This document shows, in pieces, positions 31,330 through 40,245 of a DNA stretch of 46,319 nt. Position 1 is the first letter of the stretch; the number at the start of each line of letters is the position of its first letter. The stretch is from positions 19,083-65,401 of the forward strand of contig PAQV01000008.1 of the NCBI GenBank assembly GCA_002709405.1, in the 5' to 3' direction. The DNA is from Paracoccaceae bacterium (lineage in GTDB: Bacteria > Pseudomonadota > Alphaproteobacteria > Rhodobacterales > Rhodobacteraceae). Below the pieces are notes generated by a model. That model was not told where the DNA came from, ran no database searches, and saw nothing but the letters and a program-made list of their open reading frames with translations. The translations under genes and the position numbers were made by a program.

Positions 31330-32661
31330 ATGCCTGGACCTACACCCACCCCCGTCGCCTCTGATTCCTCACTGCCCGCCCGCGTCGATGTCGTCGTCAT
31401 CGGAGGCGGCATCATCGGCGCCTCGACCGCGCTTGAACTGGCCGAGCGGGGCCACTCCGTCCTGCTGGCCGAGAAGGGCGAGATCGGGGCCGAGCAATCT
31501 TCGCGCAACTGGGGCTGGGTCCGCCTGTCCCTGCGCGACCCGCGCGAGATCCCCCTGATGATCGAGGCCCTGCGGATCTGGGAGGGGCTGGAAGAGCGCA
31601 CCGGCCGCAAGCTGGGCTACACCCGCTGCGGCATCCTGTTCGCCGCCGCGGGGGAACGCTCGCGGGCGGGCTACGAGGACTGGGCCAGGCACCTGGAGCC
31701 GCACCAGATCGCCTGCAACGTGGTGGACGGAGACCAGTTCGACCACCTGCTGCCGGGCCACCACATCAAGACCAACGGGGCGCTTTACACGCCGATCGAC
31801 GGCCGGGCCGAGCCGCAATGGGCTGCCCCCGCCATCGCCGAGGCCGCCCGTGACCGGGGCGCGCATGTGATGACCAATTGCGCGGTGCGGGCGCTGGACC
31901 TGTCGGCGGGGCGGGTGACCGGGGTCTTCACCGAAAAGGGCCGGGTGGCCTGCGATGCGGTGGTGCTGGCGGGCGGGGCGTGGTCGCGCCTCTTTGCGGG
32001 CAACGCGGGGATCGAGCTGCCGCAGCTGAAGGTGATGAACACGGTGCTGAGAACCTCTCCGGTCGAGGGCGGGCCCGAAACCACGGCCTGGACCGACGAT
32101 TTCGCCATTCGCAAGCGGGCCGACGGGGGCTACACGATTGCCACGGGCGAGGGCAACGTGGTCGACATCGTGCCCGACAGTTTCCGCCTGATGCGCCAGT
32201 TCCTGCCCGCCCTGAAGGCCGAATGGAAGGCGCTGAAGTTCCGGGTGTCGGACCGTTGGTGGACCGAGGCGCGGATGAAGCGGTCGTGGTCGCATGACGA
32301 GGTGACGCCCTTCGAGGAGATGCGGATCCTTGATCCCGATCCCCACGAGAAGCTGCGCGATGCCAGCTGGGCGGCGGCGCAAAAGGCGTTTCCGGTGCTG
32401 AAGGGGGCAAGCATCCAGCAAAGCTGGGCCGGGATGATCGACGTGACGCCGGACGCGGTGCCGGTGATTTCGGCGGTCGACGACGTGCCGGGGTTCCACA
32501 TTGCCACGGGGTTTTCCGGGCACGGCTTTGGGATCGGGCCAGGCGCGGGGCGGCTGATGGCCGACCTGGTGACCGGGGCCAGGCCCATCGTCGATCCCCA
32601 CGAATTGCGGCTGTCGCGGTTCCACGACGGCTCGCCGATCCGGATCATGGAAGGGTTCTGA
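31330..32661 (+). CDS. FAD-dependent oxidoreductase (DAO / DadA-like)
   Basis: Flavoprotein of the D-amino-acid oxidase fold (PF01266), 443 residues. The FAD-binding GxGxxG motif is VVVIGGGIIGASTALELAERG, followed by EKGEIGAEQSSRNWGWVR. The C-terminal FHIATGFSGHGFGIGPGAGRLMADL binds the flavin again. The likely substrate is an amine or amino acid (DadA, sarcosine or glycine oxidase type); context gives no further hint. Two close ATGs (31312, 31330) are possible, and neither has a clear ribosome site. It converges on the MBL gene. Confidence 0.85.
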   Translation: MPGPTPTPVASDSSLPARVDVVVIGGGIIGASTALELAERGHSVLLAEKGEIGAEQSSRNWGWVRLSLRDPREIPLMIEALRIWEGLEERTGRKLGYTRCGILFAAAGERSRAGYEDWARHLEPHQIACNVVDGDQFDHLLPGHHIKTNGALYTPIDGRAEPQWAAPAIAEAARDRGAHVMTNCAVRALDLSAGRVTGVFTEKGRVACDAVVLAGGAWSRLFAGNAGIELPQLKVMNTVLRTSPVEGGPETTAWTDDFAIRKRADGGYTIATGEGNVVDIVPDSFRLMRQFLPALKAEWKALKFRVSDRWWTEARMKRSWSHDEVTPFEEMRILDPDPHEKLRDASWAAAQKAFPVLKGASIQQSWAGMIDVTPDAVPVISAVDDVPGFHIATGFSGHGFGIGPGAGRLMADLVTGARPIVDPHELRLSRFHDGSPIRIMEGF

Positions 32662-32697
32662 TGGCTTCGCTGGCCTTGGGGCCTGGCGGGTGTGGAT

Positions 32698-32727
32698 GTA
32701 AGATGGGTGCTATAGCACCCATCCTAC
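32698..32727. terminator. Palindromic terminator between convergent genes
   Basis: GATGGGTGC and GCACCCATC flank TATA in a 22-nt perfect palindrome (32702-32723), extended by GTA/TAC after one mismatch. It lies between the oxidoreductase (+) and the MBL hydrolase (-), and CTTTGTTGT follows on the plus strand. A bidirectional terminator is likely. Confidence 0.6.
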
Positions 32728-32744
32728 GCTTTGTTGTCGGGGCG

Positions 32745-33671
32745 TCAGCCGGCCATCATCTGGTAGCCGACCGGCACGAAGCGGAAGCCGTCGCCGCGGG
32801 TTTCCACGAAGCCGGCGGCGGGGAACGGCATGTGGTAGCCGATCATCGGGGCCCGTTCGGTCGCTAGCATGTCCAGGATACGCCGGCGCGAGGCGCTGGC
32901 CATGTCCTTGTCGGTGTCGAACGAGGTGTGCCAGTCCGGGTTCTGGAACGGCCAGACATAGTGATTGGCCAGGTCGGCCGTCAGAACAAGCTGGCTGCCG
33001 TCGCTTTCCAGCATGTAGGTCATGTGGCCCGGGGTATGCCCGAAGGCAGCCATGGCGGTGATGCCCGACACCACGTCCTCGCCGTCCTCGAGAAAGGTCA
33101 TCTTTTCGGCCAGCGGGTCCACGTGGGTGGCCATCTGCTTGGCCGGGCCGTTGTCGGGCAGGGCCTTCCAGCCGTCGTATTCCGCCCGGCCCGTGACATA
33201 GCGGGCATTGGCGAAGGTGGGCGCGCCGTCGGTCATCAGCCCGCCGATGTGGTCGCCGTGCATATGGGTGATGACCACGATGTCGATATCGTCGGTGGTC
33301 TTGCCGGCCTCGGCCAGGGCCTTTGCGATGCCGCCCTGACCCAGGCCGGTGTCGAACAGCACCAGGTCGGACCCGGTGTCGACCAGTGTCGGGGTGAAGT
33401 AGAACTGCGCCATGTCGGCGGGGATGAAGTTGGCGGCCGAGACCTCGCTGAAGGTGTCCTCGTCCACGTTGGCGCCGAAGATCTTCTGGACGCCGTCACG
33501 GGGGATCGAGCCGTCGAGCAGGGTGGTGACGGAAAAGCCTCCGAGCTGGAAGGCGCGGGCGTGGGGCATCGTTGGTGCGGTCTCGTGGTTTGCGGCCCGT
33601 GCGGGGGCGGTGGCGGCGGCCAGGGGCAGGGCCGCTCCGGCCATCAGGGCGGTTCTTCTGGTCAGGGTCAT
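32745..33671 (-). CDS. Tat-exported MBL-fold metallo-hydrolase
   Basis: Metallo-beta-lactamase superfamily hydrolase of 308 residues. The N-terminus MTLTRRTALMAGAALPLAAATAPARAA is a Tat-type signal (twin Arg, hydrophobic core, A-x-A site), so it is probably folded with metal and exported to the periplasm. The metal motif HMHGDHIGG and later ligands in AAFGHTPGHMTYML and the final GYHMPFP are present. It resembles AttM/quorum-quenching lactonase-type MBLs by overall layout, but the substrate cannot be assigned. Confidence 0.86.
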   Translation of the reverse strand: MTLTRRTALMAGAALPLAAATAPARAANHETAPTMPHARAFQLGGFSVTTLLDGSIPRDGVQKIFGANVDEDTFSEVSAANFIPADMAQFYFTPTLVDTGSDLVLFDTGLGQGGIAKALAEAGKTTDDIDIVVITHMHGDHIGGLMTDGAPTFANARYVTGRAEYDGWKALPDNGPAKQMATHVDPLAEKMTFLEDGEDVVSGITAMAAFGHTPGHMTYMLESDGSQLVLTADLANHYVWPFQNPDWHTSFDTDKDMASASRRRILDMLATERAPMIGYHMPFPAAGFVETRGDGFRFVPVGYQMMAG

Positions 33672-33781
33672 TTTTGCATCCTCCGTGTCGATTGGTCAAA
33701 GATAGGCCTGTCGCGTGTGACGGTGGTGTGGGGGTGTGCTCAAATTTCCGTGTGTTGCGCCGAGTGGCTGTGCTGGAGCCG

Positions 33782-33806
33782 GGGTATTTTTGAAGAGAAA
33801 GAAGCA
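33782..33806 (+). repeat. 25-nt exact repeat, copy B
   Basis: Identical to 13102-13126 over 25 nt. Here it lies directly upstream of the DUF1801 gene: AGGAGG (33806-33811), its Shine-Dalgarno, begins at the last base of the repeat, and the ATG is 10 nt downstream of the repeat. No partner arm is present nearby. Confidence 0.8.
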
Positions 33807-33816
33807 GGAGGGGGCG

Positions 33817-34236
33817 ATGAAGACGGTGGAGACTGGGGCCTCGGTGGCGGCGTACCTGGCCGGGGTGCAGCCTGAACGGCGGGCCGGGGAGGCTTTGGTG
33901 CTGGATGGGCTTTTCCGCGAGGCGACCGGGTTCGCGCCCCGGATGTGGGGGGACAGCATCGTGGGGTATGGGCGGTATCATTACCGGTATGGCTCGGGGC
34001 GGGAGGGCGATTTCCTGGCGACGGGGTTCGCGCCGCGCAAGGCGCGCCTGTCGATCTACATCATGCCGGGATATGCGGATTTCGGGGAGATCCTGGGGCG
34101 GTTGGGAAAGCATCGGACCGGGGTGTCGTGCCTGTATTTGAACCGTTTGGCGGACATCGACCTGGAGGTGCTGGGCGAGCTGGTGCGGGCGGGATTGCGC
34201 GACCTGGGCCGGCACTGGCCGGTGGAGCCGACCTGA
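33817..34236 (+). CDS. DUF1801 domain-containing protein
   Basis: A 139-residue protein of the YdhG/DUF1801 type. Typical features are the N-terminal VAAYLAGVQPERRAGEALVLDGLF, the PRMWGDSIVGYGRYHYRYGSGREGDFLATGFAPRK core and a C-terminal helical end. The function is unknown. I chose the ATG at 33817, 5 nt after AGGAGG; an ORF reaching 33736 would run through the intergenic repeat. It is followed by gltX 89 nt downstream. Confidence 0.87.
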   Translation: MKTVETGASVAAYLAGVQPERRAGEALVLDGLFREATGFAPRMWGDSIVGYGRYHYRYGSGREGDFLATGFAPRKARLSIYIMPGYADFGEILGRLGKHRTGVSCLYLNRLADIDLEVLGELVRAGLRDLGRHWPVEPT

Positions 34237-34325
34237 TCGGTCATGATCCGGCCGGTCGGGGGCGGCCCGAACTGGACATTTTCCGCGCTGCGTGACAAAG
34301 CCCGCAGCGGATCCAGGAGACAGAC

Positions 34326-35651
34326 ATGACCACCACCCGCTTTGCGCCGTCGCCCACCGGCTATATCCACGTGGGCAACCTGCGGACCGCCCTGATGAAC
34401 TTTCTCATCGCGCGCAAGGCGGGCGGGACGTTCATCCTGCGCATCGACGACACCGACCCGGAACGGTCGAAGGAAGAATATGTCGATGCGATCAAGGAGG
34501 ATCTGGACTGGCTGGGCCTGCACTGGGACCGGGTCGAGCGCCAGTCCGAGCGGTTGGACCGATATGCCGAGGCGGCCGACCGCCTGCGCGAAATGGGCCG
34601 GTTCTATGAGGCCTGGGAGACGCCGACCGAGCTGGATCTGAAGCGCAAAAAGCAGCTGAACATGGGGCGTCCACCGGTCTATGACCGGGCGGCCCTGGCC
34701 TTGTCGGAGGACGAGAAGGCAGCGTTGCGGGCCGAGCGGGGCGAGGGCGTCTGGCGGTTCAAGCTGGATCACGCGCGCATCGACTGGGCCGACGGGATCC
34801 TGGGCGACATATCCATCGACGCGGCCAGCGTGTCGGACCCGGTGCTGATCCGGGCCGACGGGCAGATCCTGTACACCCTGGCCTCGGTTGTCGATGACAC
34901 CGAGATGGGCGTGACAGATGTCGTGCGCGGGTCCGACCACGTGACCAACACCGCGACCCAGATCCAGATCATCGAGGCCCTGGGCGGCACGCCCCCGGCC
35001 TTTGCCCACCATTCCCTGCTGACCGGTCCCCAGGGCGAGGCCCTGTCCAAGCGCCTGGGCGTGCTGGCCCTGCGTGACCTGCGCGAGGCCGGTGTGAAAC
35101 CGATGGCGCTGTTGTCGCTGATGGCCCGGCTGGGCTCGTCCGACCCGGTGGAGCTGCGCACCGATATGGCCGAGCTGATCGAAGGGTTCGACATTTCGCG
35201 GTTCGGGTCGGCTCCGACCAAGCTGGACCCGGAGGACCTGTACCCGCTGACCGCGCGCTACCTGCAGACGTTGCCGCTGTCGGAGGTGGCCGCGGAGGTT
35301 TCAGCCGCCGGTGTGCCGGACGATCTGGCCGAGCCGTTCTGGGCGGTGATGAAGGAGAACATCACCACGCTGAAGGACCTCGGCCCCTGGTGGGAGATGC
35401 TGCGCGACGGGGCAAGCCCCGAGGTGGCCGACGAGGACCGCGATTTCATCGCCTTTGCCTTCGGCCTGCTGCCCGAGCCGCCCTATGACGACACCACCTG
35501 GGGGGCCTGGACCACTTCCGTGAAGGAACAGTCAGGGCGCAAGGGCAAGGGGCTGTTCATGCCGTTGCGCAAGGCGCTGACCGGCCAGGCGCGCGGGCCC
35601 GAGATGGCCGCCCTGATGCCTTTGATGCAGAAGGTCAACAAGACGTTCTGA
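34326..35651 (+). CDS. gltX: Glutamate--tRNA ligase
   Basis: Class I aminoacyl-tRNA synthetase of 441 residues. The HIGH motif appears as PSPTGYIHVGNLRTALMN and the KMSKS motif as GEALSKRLG. The DDTDPERSKEEY segment recognises glutamate. Alphaproteobacteria often have two gltX copies and mischarge tRNA-Gln; the length near 440 suits the shorter copy, but which tRNA it prefers cannot be read here. AGGAG lies 8-12 nt before the ATG. Confidence 0.95.
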   Translation: MTTTRFAPSPTGYIHVGNLRTALMNFLIARKAGGTFILRIDDTDPERSKEEYVDAIKEDLDWLGLHWDRVERQSERLDRYAEAADRLREMGRFYEAWETPTELDLKRKKQLNMGRPPVYDRAALALSEDEKAALRAERGEGVWRFKLDHARIDWADGILGDISIDAASVSDPVLIRADGQILYTLASVVDDTEMGVTDVVRGSDHVTNTATQIQIIEALGGTPPAFAHHSLLTGPQGEALSKRLGVLALRDLREAGVKPMALLSLMARLGSSDPVELRTDMAELIEGFDISRFGSAPTKLDPEDLYPLTARYLQTLPLSEVAAEVSAAGVPDDLAEPFWAVMKENITTLKDLGPWWEMLRDGASPEVADEDRDFIAFAFGLLPEPPYDDTTWGAWTTSVKEQSGRKGKGLFMPLRKALTGQARGPEMAALMPLMQKVNKTF

Positions 35652-35683
35652 CGGGCCCGTATGCCCGTATTGTACCGGCCTGG

Positions 35684-35699
35684 GCCGCGCAGGCGCGGC
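35684..35699. terminator. GC hairpin between gltX and the cyclotransferase
   Basis: GCCGCGC and GCGCGGC meet around AG between two convergent stops. The stem is short with a minimal loop and there is no U-run, so terminator function is only a possibility. Confidence 0.35.
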
Positions 35700-35723
35700 T
35701 CTGGGCCTTGCCCGGCGGGATTT

Positions 35724-36293
35724 TCAGGCGTCGCGGATCACCGAGACCTGCCGCGCGGCCAATTGGTCGTCGACAAAGGCCTGCTGAGCCGGGGAAAGCG
35801 CCTGGTGGCGGGGGTAGAGAGGATTGGCCCGGTCGTTCAGGACGGGGCTGTCCCAGCCATCGGTGGTGTCGAAGAAACGGACCGCGCCCTCTTCGCCGAA
35901 GACCTGCAGGTAGCCCTGGACCACCACGTCGAGATAGCTGAGCAGGATCGGGTGGGGCAGGTCCGGCTTGTGCTGGCTGGCGTCGGGCACCGCGTAGATC
36001 GCGATGGACAGGGGGCGTGTCACCGGGTGGGACACCTGTGACGTGACGAGGTGCCTGTCATAGGCGTATTCGCGTTCGTCCAGTGCGGCCCAGTTGTCGC
36101 CGGGCACATGGGCGATCATGCCGTCGATCGTGGCCTGCGGGTCGGGTACGGCGGTCAGGAAGGCGATCTCGCGCAGGGACGTATAGCGCCAGGCCCGTTT
36201 CCAGCCGGTGATCGCGGCGGGGTGGGCGTCGGCGTAATCATGGGTGGCGAGGTTCACCAGGCTGCCATAGCCGAAGAAGAACGGGTCGGACAT
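35724..36293 (-). CDS. Gamma-glutamylcyclotransferase family protein
   Basis: GGCT-like fold protein of 189 residues. The N-terminal FFFGYGSLVN is the substrate-binding YGSL loop, and the region around DEREYAYDRHLV supplies the acidic catalytic residue. Members convert gamma-glutamyl dipeptides or glutathione to 5-oxoproline, but many relatives have other roles, so the activity is only inferred. It lies 24 nt downstream of the ABC permease and may be its operon tail. Confidence 0.8.
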   Translation of the reverse strand: MSDPFFFGYGSLVNLATHDYADAHPAAITGWKRAWRYTSLREIAFLTAVPDPQATIDGMIAHVPGDNWAALDEREYAYDRHLVTSQVSHPVTRPLSIAIYAVPDASQHKPDLPHPILLSYLDVVVQGYLQVFGEEGAVRFFDTTDGWDSPVLNDRANPLYPRHQALSPAQQAFVDDQLAARQVSVIRDA

Positions 36294-36317
36294 GCGGGGC
36301 CTTTCTTGCGGGGCGGA

Positions 36318-38846
36318 TCAGTCCTGCGCACGCAGGATGCGGGCGGGGCGGGCGGCCAGGGGCGCCCAGGCATAGGCCAGGCCCGCCAGCAGGGTCGCCG
36401 CGACGCCTCCTGTAACGATGACCAGGGCCGAGGACCAGATCACGGTGAAATCGGTGTCGAGGATGAAGCGGCTGACGGCCCATCCCCCGGTGATCCCGGC
36501 GGCCAGGGCGACGATCCCGGCCGCAGCCCCCAGAATGGCCGCGCGCAGGGCGAAGCTGGCCAGGATGCGTGGGCGCGAGGCGCCGAGGGTCTTGAGCACG
36601 GCGGCCTCGTAGGTGCGCGCGCCGACGCCCGATGCGGCCGCACCCAGAAGCACCAGGAAGCCGGTCAGCAGCGTGGCCAGCGCACCGTAGGAGGTGGCCG
36701 CGGCCAGCCCGGACAGCAGGTCGGCCACCTGTTCGATGGCGTCTCGCACGCGGATCGCCGTGACATTGGGAAACATGGTGCCGATGTCGCGCAGGATGGC
36801 GGCCTCGGCCTCGGGCTCGGCATAGACCGTGGCAATGAAGGAATGCGGGGCGGCCGAGACCGACGACGGGTCCATTGTCAGCACGAAGCCCATGCCGGCG
36901 GTGGAAAAGTCGACCTCGCGCAGGCTGGCGATCCGGGCGTCGATGCCCCGGCCGAGGATGTTGATGGTCAGCGTGTCTCCGATGGCCAGGCCGATTTCCC
37001 CGGCCTCTTCGGCGGCCACCGACACAAGCGGCGGGCCAGAGTAATCCTCGGGCCACCATTCGCCTTCGACAACCCGGGTGCGGTCGGGCAGGGGGCCGGC
37101 ATAGGTGATGCCCCGGTCGCCCTCGACCACCCAGTGATCGCCCGCCACCTCGCGCGCGGGGCGGCCGTTGATCTGGGTGATCATGCCGCGCAGCATCGGC
37201 GCGCTGTCGATGCGGCTGACCTGGGGGTCGGTTTCCAGCCGCTCGGTAAAGCCGGGCATCTGGTCCTTCTGGATGTCGACGAAGAAATAGGACGGGGCCA
37301 CGTCGGGCAGATTTCCGGCGATGGCATTGCGCAGGTTGCCGTCGATCTGGCCCACGGCGGCCAGCACCGACAGGCCCAGCCCCAGCGACAGCACCACCGA
37401 CACGGCCCCTTCGCGGTGGCCCGAAATGGCCGACAGGGCCCACCGAAGCGCCGGCTTGCCGCGGGACAGGGGGGCGGCCCGGCGGGCCAGCCAGCGGATC
37501 GCGAAGGCCGCCAGCGACAGGGCCAGCAGGGCCCCGGCAATGCCGCCGGTGGTCCAGAGCGTCAGGAACCAGGTGCCGCTGAACCAGGCCGCCGCGGTGA
37601 CCAGCAGGGCCAGGCCCAGGGCCAGGGCCACCAGGTAGCGCGGGCGGGGCAGCAGGCGGGCGGCCGACAGGGCGTCCCGGAACAGGGTGGCGGCGCGGAT
37701 GTCCTCGGTCCGCGACAGGGGCAGCAGGGTAAAGAGCAGAGCGGTCAGCAGGCCATACAGAGCCGCCTCGGCCAGGGGGGCGGGGTAGATGGTGAAACGC
37801 GCCGGGACGGGCAATTGCGCCTGGATCAGGGGCGACAGCAGCACCGGCACCAGCGCGCCCAGGACCAGGCCGATGACGATCCCCACGACGGACAACACGC
37901 CGATCTGCAGGAAGTAGGTCTGGAAAATCGTCGCCCGGTCCGCCCCCAGCGTGCGCAGGGTGGCAATGGTCGAGGTCTTGCCCGCCAGGTAGGCCCGCAC
38001 GGCCGAGGACACGCCGACGCCCCCCACCGCCAGCCCCGACAGCCCCACGAGCACCAGGAAAGACCCCAGCCGGTCGACGAATTCGGCCACTCCGGGCGCC
38101 CCGTTGCGCGCGTCGCTCCAGCGCAGGCCCGAAGTCAGGAAGGCGGTCTCGGCCTCGACCTTCAGGGCGTCCAGGTCGGTGCCGTCGGGCAGATCCAGCC
38201 GGTATTTCGACGAAAAGAGCGTGCCGGGGGCGAGCAGGCCGGACCCCTCCAGGTCTGTGCGCCGCAGGATGGACCGCGGCCCAAGGCCAAACCCGCCCGA
38301 GGCATCGTCGGGCTCGCGCAGGAGGGCGGCCATCAGGACGAAGTCGCGGTCTCCGAACCGGACCGTGTCGCCGATATCCAGCTGCAGCCGGGCGACCAGC
38401 AAGGGGTCCATCACCACGCCGGGCAGGCCGTCGCGCCCGTCCAGCGCCTGGGGAAGGGGCATCTCGGGGTCCAGTTCGGCCCGGCCCAGCAGGGGATAGG
38501 CCGCGTCGATGGCCTTGACCTGGGTCAGCCCGCGTTCCGTGCCCGCGTCGGTTTCGGCCACGGCCATGGACCGGAAATCGGCGATTTCCGACACCCGCAG
38601 GGCACGCTCGGCCATCCAGGCGCGTTCCGCGTCCGAGGCGAAGCGGTAGGTGAATTCCATCTCGGCATCGCCCCCCAGAAGGGCCGCGCCTTCGCGGTCC
38701 AGCCCGGTCTCGATGGCCGTGCGGACGGTGCCCACCGCGGCAATGGCCGCCACGCCAAGGGCCAGGCAGGCCAGGAAGATACGAAAGTCACGCAGACCGC
38801 CGCGCAGTTCCCGCCGGGCGAAGCGGGCCGCCAGGGACAGGCTCAT
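36318..38846 (-). CDS. ABC transporter permease, FtsX/YbbP family
   Basis: Large inner-membrane permease of 842 residues. One N-terminal TM helix and a periplasmic MacB-like domain are followed by the FtsX-like three-helix core (about 255-385), a second set of helices near 400-455, another periplasmic domain, and a C-terminal FtsX core with the final helices near 715-835. This doubled layout matches E. coli YbbP (804 residues). Together with the ATPase it probably extracts or exports a lipid-like or hydrophobic substrate. The start overlaps the ATPase stop by 4 nt. Confidence 0.9.
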   Translation of the reverse strand: MSLSLAARFARRELRGGLRDFRIFLACLALGVAAIAAVGTVRTAIETGLDREGAALLGGDAEMEFTYRFASDAERAWMAERALRVSEIADFRSMAVAETDAGTERGLTQVKAIDAAYPLLGRAELDPEMPLPQALDGRDGLPGVVMDPLLVARLQLDIGDTVRFGDRDFVLMAALLREPDDASGGFGLGPRSILRRTDLEGSGLLAPGTLFSSKYRLDLPDGTDLDALKVEAETAFLTSGLRWSDARNGAPGVAEFVDRLGSFLVLVGLSGLAVGGVGVSSAVRAYLAGKTSTIATLRTLGADRATIFQTYFLQIGVLSVVGIVIGLVLGALVPVLLSPLIQAQLPVPARFTIYPAPLAEAALYGLLTALLFTLLPLSRTEDIRAATLFRDALSAARLLPRPRYLVALALGLALLVTAAAWFSGTWFLTLWTTGGIAGALLALSLAAFAIRWLARRAAPLSRGKPALRWALSAISGHREGAVSVVLSLGLGLSVLAAVGQIDGNLRNAIAGNLPDVAPSYFFVDIQKDQMPGFTERLETDPQVSRIDSAPMLRGMITQINGRPAREVAGDHWVVEGDRGITYAGPLPDRTRVVEGEWWPEDYSGPPLVSVAAEEAGEIGLAIGDTLTINILGRGIDARIASLREVDFSTAGMGFVLTMDPSSVSAAPHSFIATVYAEPEAEAAILRDIGTMFPNVTAIRVRDAIEQVADLLSGLAAATSYGALATLLTGFLVLLGAAASGVGARTYEAAVLKTLGASRPRILASFALRAAILGAAAGIVALAAGITGGWAVSRFILDTDFTVIWSSALVIVTGGVAATLLAGLAYAWAPLAARPARILRAQD

Positions 38847-39535
38847 TCCGCCGCCCCGGCCATGGTCATCGTGTCGTCGATCCGCCCGTCCCGCAGGCGG
38901 ATGACCCGGTCACACCGGGCGGCAAGCTCGGCACTGTGGGTAACCAGCACCAGCGTCGCGTCATGGGCATCGCGCAGGTCGAACAGCAGGTCCATGATCG
39001 CCGCCCCGTTGGTTGCATCAAGGTTGCCCGTCGGTTCGTCCGCCAACAGGATCTTGGGCCGGGGCGCGGCGGCCCGGGCCAGGGCCACGCGCTGCTGTTC
39101 ACCCCCCGACAGTTGGGCGGGGTAGTGATCGGCCCGGTGCGCGAGGCCGACCCGCGCCAGCTCGGCCGCGGCGAGGTCAAAGGCATCGTCCGCCCCGGCC
39201 AGTTCCAGCGGCGTGGCCACGTTTTCCAGCGCAGTCATCGTCGGGATCAGGTGGAAGGACTGGAACACCACGCCCATGGCATCGCGCCGGAACCGGGCCA
39301 GGGCGTCTTCGTCCATGGCCGTCAGATCCTGCCCCAGCGCATGGATCGTCCCGCCGCTGGCCTGCTCCAGCCCGCCCATCAGCATCAGCAACGACGACTT
39401 GCCCGATCCCGACGGGCCGATGAGCCCCAGCGTCTCATTGGCGGCCACGTCCAGCGTGATGCCGTGCAGGATGTCGATACGTCCGGCATTGCTTTCCAGC
39501 GAAAGGCTTGCATCTTTCAAAGAGAGGACGGGCAT
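38843..39535 (-). CDS. ABC transporter ATP-binding protein (YbbA/LolD type)
   Basis: ATPase subunit of 230 residues. It has Walker A GPSGSGKSS, the Q-loop before FHLIPTMTALENV, signature LSGGEQQRVALARA, Walker B LLADEPTGNLD and switch His in VLVTHS. MacB/LolD-class ATPases drive mechanotransmission rather than import. The gene is divergent from the tesA-like esterase with 47 bp between starts, the same arrangement as tesA-ybbA-ybbP in E. coli. AAAGGAA precedes the ATG. Confidence 0.93.
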   Translation of the reverse strand: MPVLSLKDASLSLESNAGRIDILHGITLDVAANETLGLIGPSGSGKSSLLMLMGGLEQASGGTIHALGQDLTAMDEDALARFRRDAMGVVFQSFHLIPTMTALENVATPLELAGADDAFDLAAAELARVGLAHRADHYPAQLSGGEQQRVALARAAAPRPKILLADEPTGNLDATNGAAIMDLLFDLRDAHDATLVLVTHSAELAARCDRVIRLRDGRIDDTMTMAGAAE

Positions 39536-39582
39536 GGATATTCCTTTGTCGGTCTGCCCTTGGATATGGAGTACCGCAGCAC

Positions 39583-40242
39583 ATGCGCAAGATCGGATGG
39601 CGGGTCGCCCCCCTCGTCGGGGTGGTCATGATGGGTCTTTCGGCACCACTGGCGGCGCGGGCCGAGGTGGTCATCGCGGCCCTGGGCGACAGCCTGACGC
39701 AGGGCTACGGGCTGGCCCAGGACAGCGGGTTCGTGCCTCAACTGCAGGGCTGGCTGACCGGGCAGGGGTCCGAGGTCCGCCTGGTCAATGCCGGTGTGTC
39801 CGGCGACACCACGGCCGGCGGGGCCGCCCGGGTGGGCTGGACGCTGACCGATGACGTCGACGGGATGATCGTGGCGCTCGGGGCCAACGACCTGCTGCGG
39901 GGCATCGACCCCGCCGTGGCCCGGGCCAACCTGGACACCATTCTGCAGGCCGCTCAGGCGGCCGGGGTCGCAGTGCTGCTGGTGGGCTTCGAGGCGCCGC
40001 TGAACTATGGGGCCGATTACAAGGCCAGCTTCGATGCCATCTACCCCGAGCTTTCGGCCCAGTACGGCACGCTTTATGCCGACAGCTTCTTTGCCGGGCT
40101 GTTGGGCGAAGGCGGCTCGGCCACCGATCTGGCGCCCTACCTCCAGGCCGACCGGTTGCATCCCAATGCCGAAGGTGTGGCGCGGATCGTCGAGGGGCTG
40201 GGGCCGAAAGTGCTGGACCTGGCCCGGCAGGCAGGGGGCTAG
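39583..40242 (+). CDS. Arylesterase / TesA-like SGNH hydrolase
   Basis: Periplasmic SGNH-fold esterase of 219 residues with a Sec signal (cleavage near LAARA-EV). Block I is ALGDSLTQGYGL with the nucleophilic Ser, Gly is in NAGVSGDTTAGG, Asn in ALGANDLLRG, and the Asp-x-x-His pair in DRLHPNAEG. In E. coli TesA is a thioesterase, protease I and lysophospholipase L1. The conserved neighbourhood with the ABC pair on the opposite strand suggests a joint role in lipid or lysolipid handling. The start is the ATG at 39583; a longer frame would overlap the ATPase gene. Confidence 0.9.
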   Translation: MRKIGWRVAPLVGVVMMGLSAPLAARAEVVIAALGDSLTQGYGLAQDSGFVPQLQGWLTGQGSEVRLVNAGVSGDTTAGGAARVGWTLTDDVDGMIVALGANDLLRGIDPAVARANLDTILQAAQAAGVAVLLVGFEAPLNYGADYKASFDAIYPELSAQYGTLYADSFFAGLLGEGGSATDLAPYLQADRLHPNAEGVARIVEGLGPKVLDLARQAGG

Positions 40243-40245
40243 GCC

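Noticed and set aside
36051-39125. 1,024-codon plus-strand open frame opposite the ABC permease
   Set aside because: A GC-rich antisense shadow: low-complexity Gly/Gln/Arg-rich translation with no domain, while the minus-strand permease has clear family structure.
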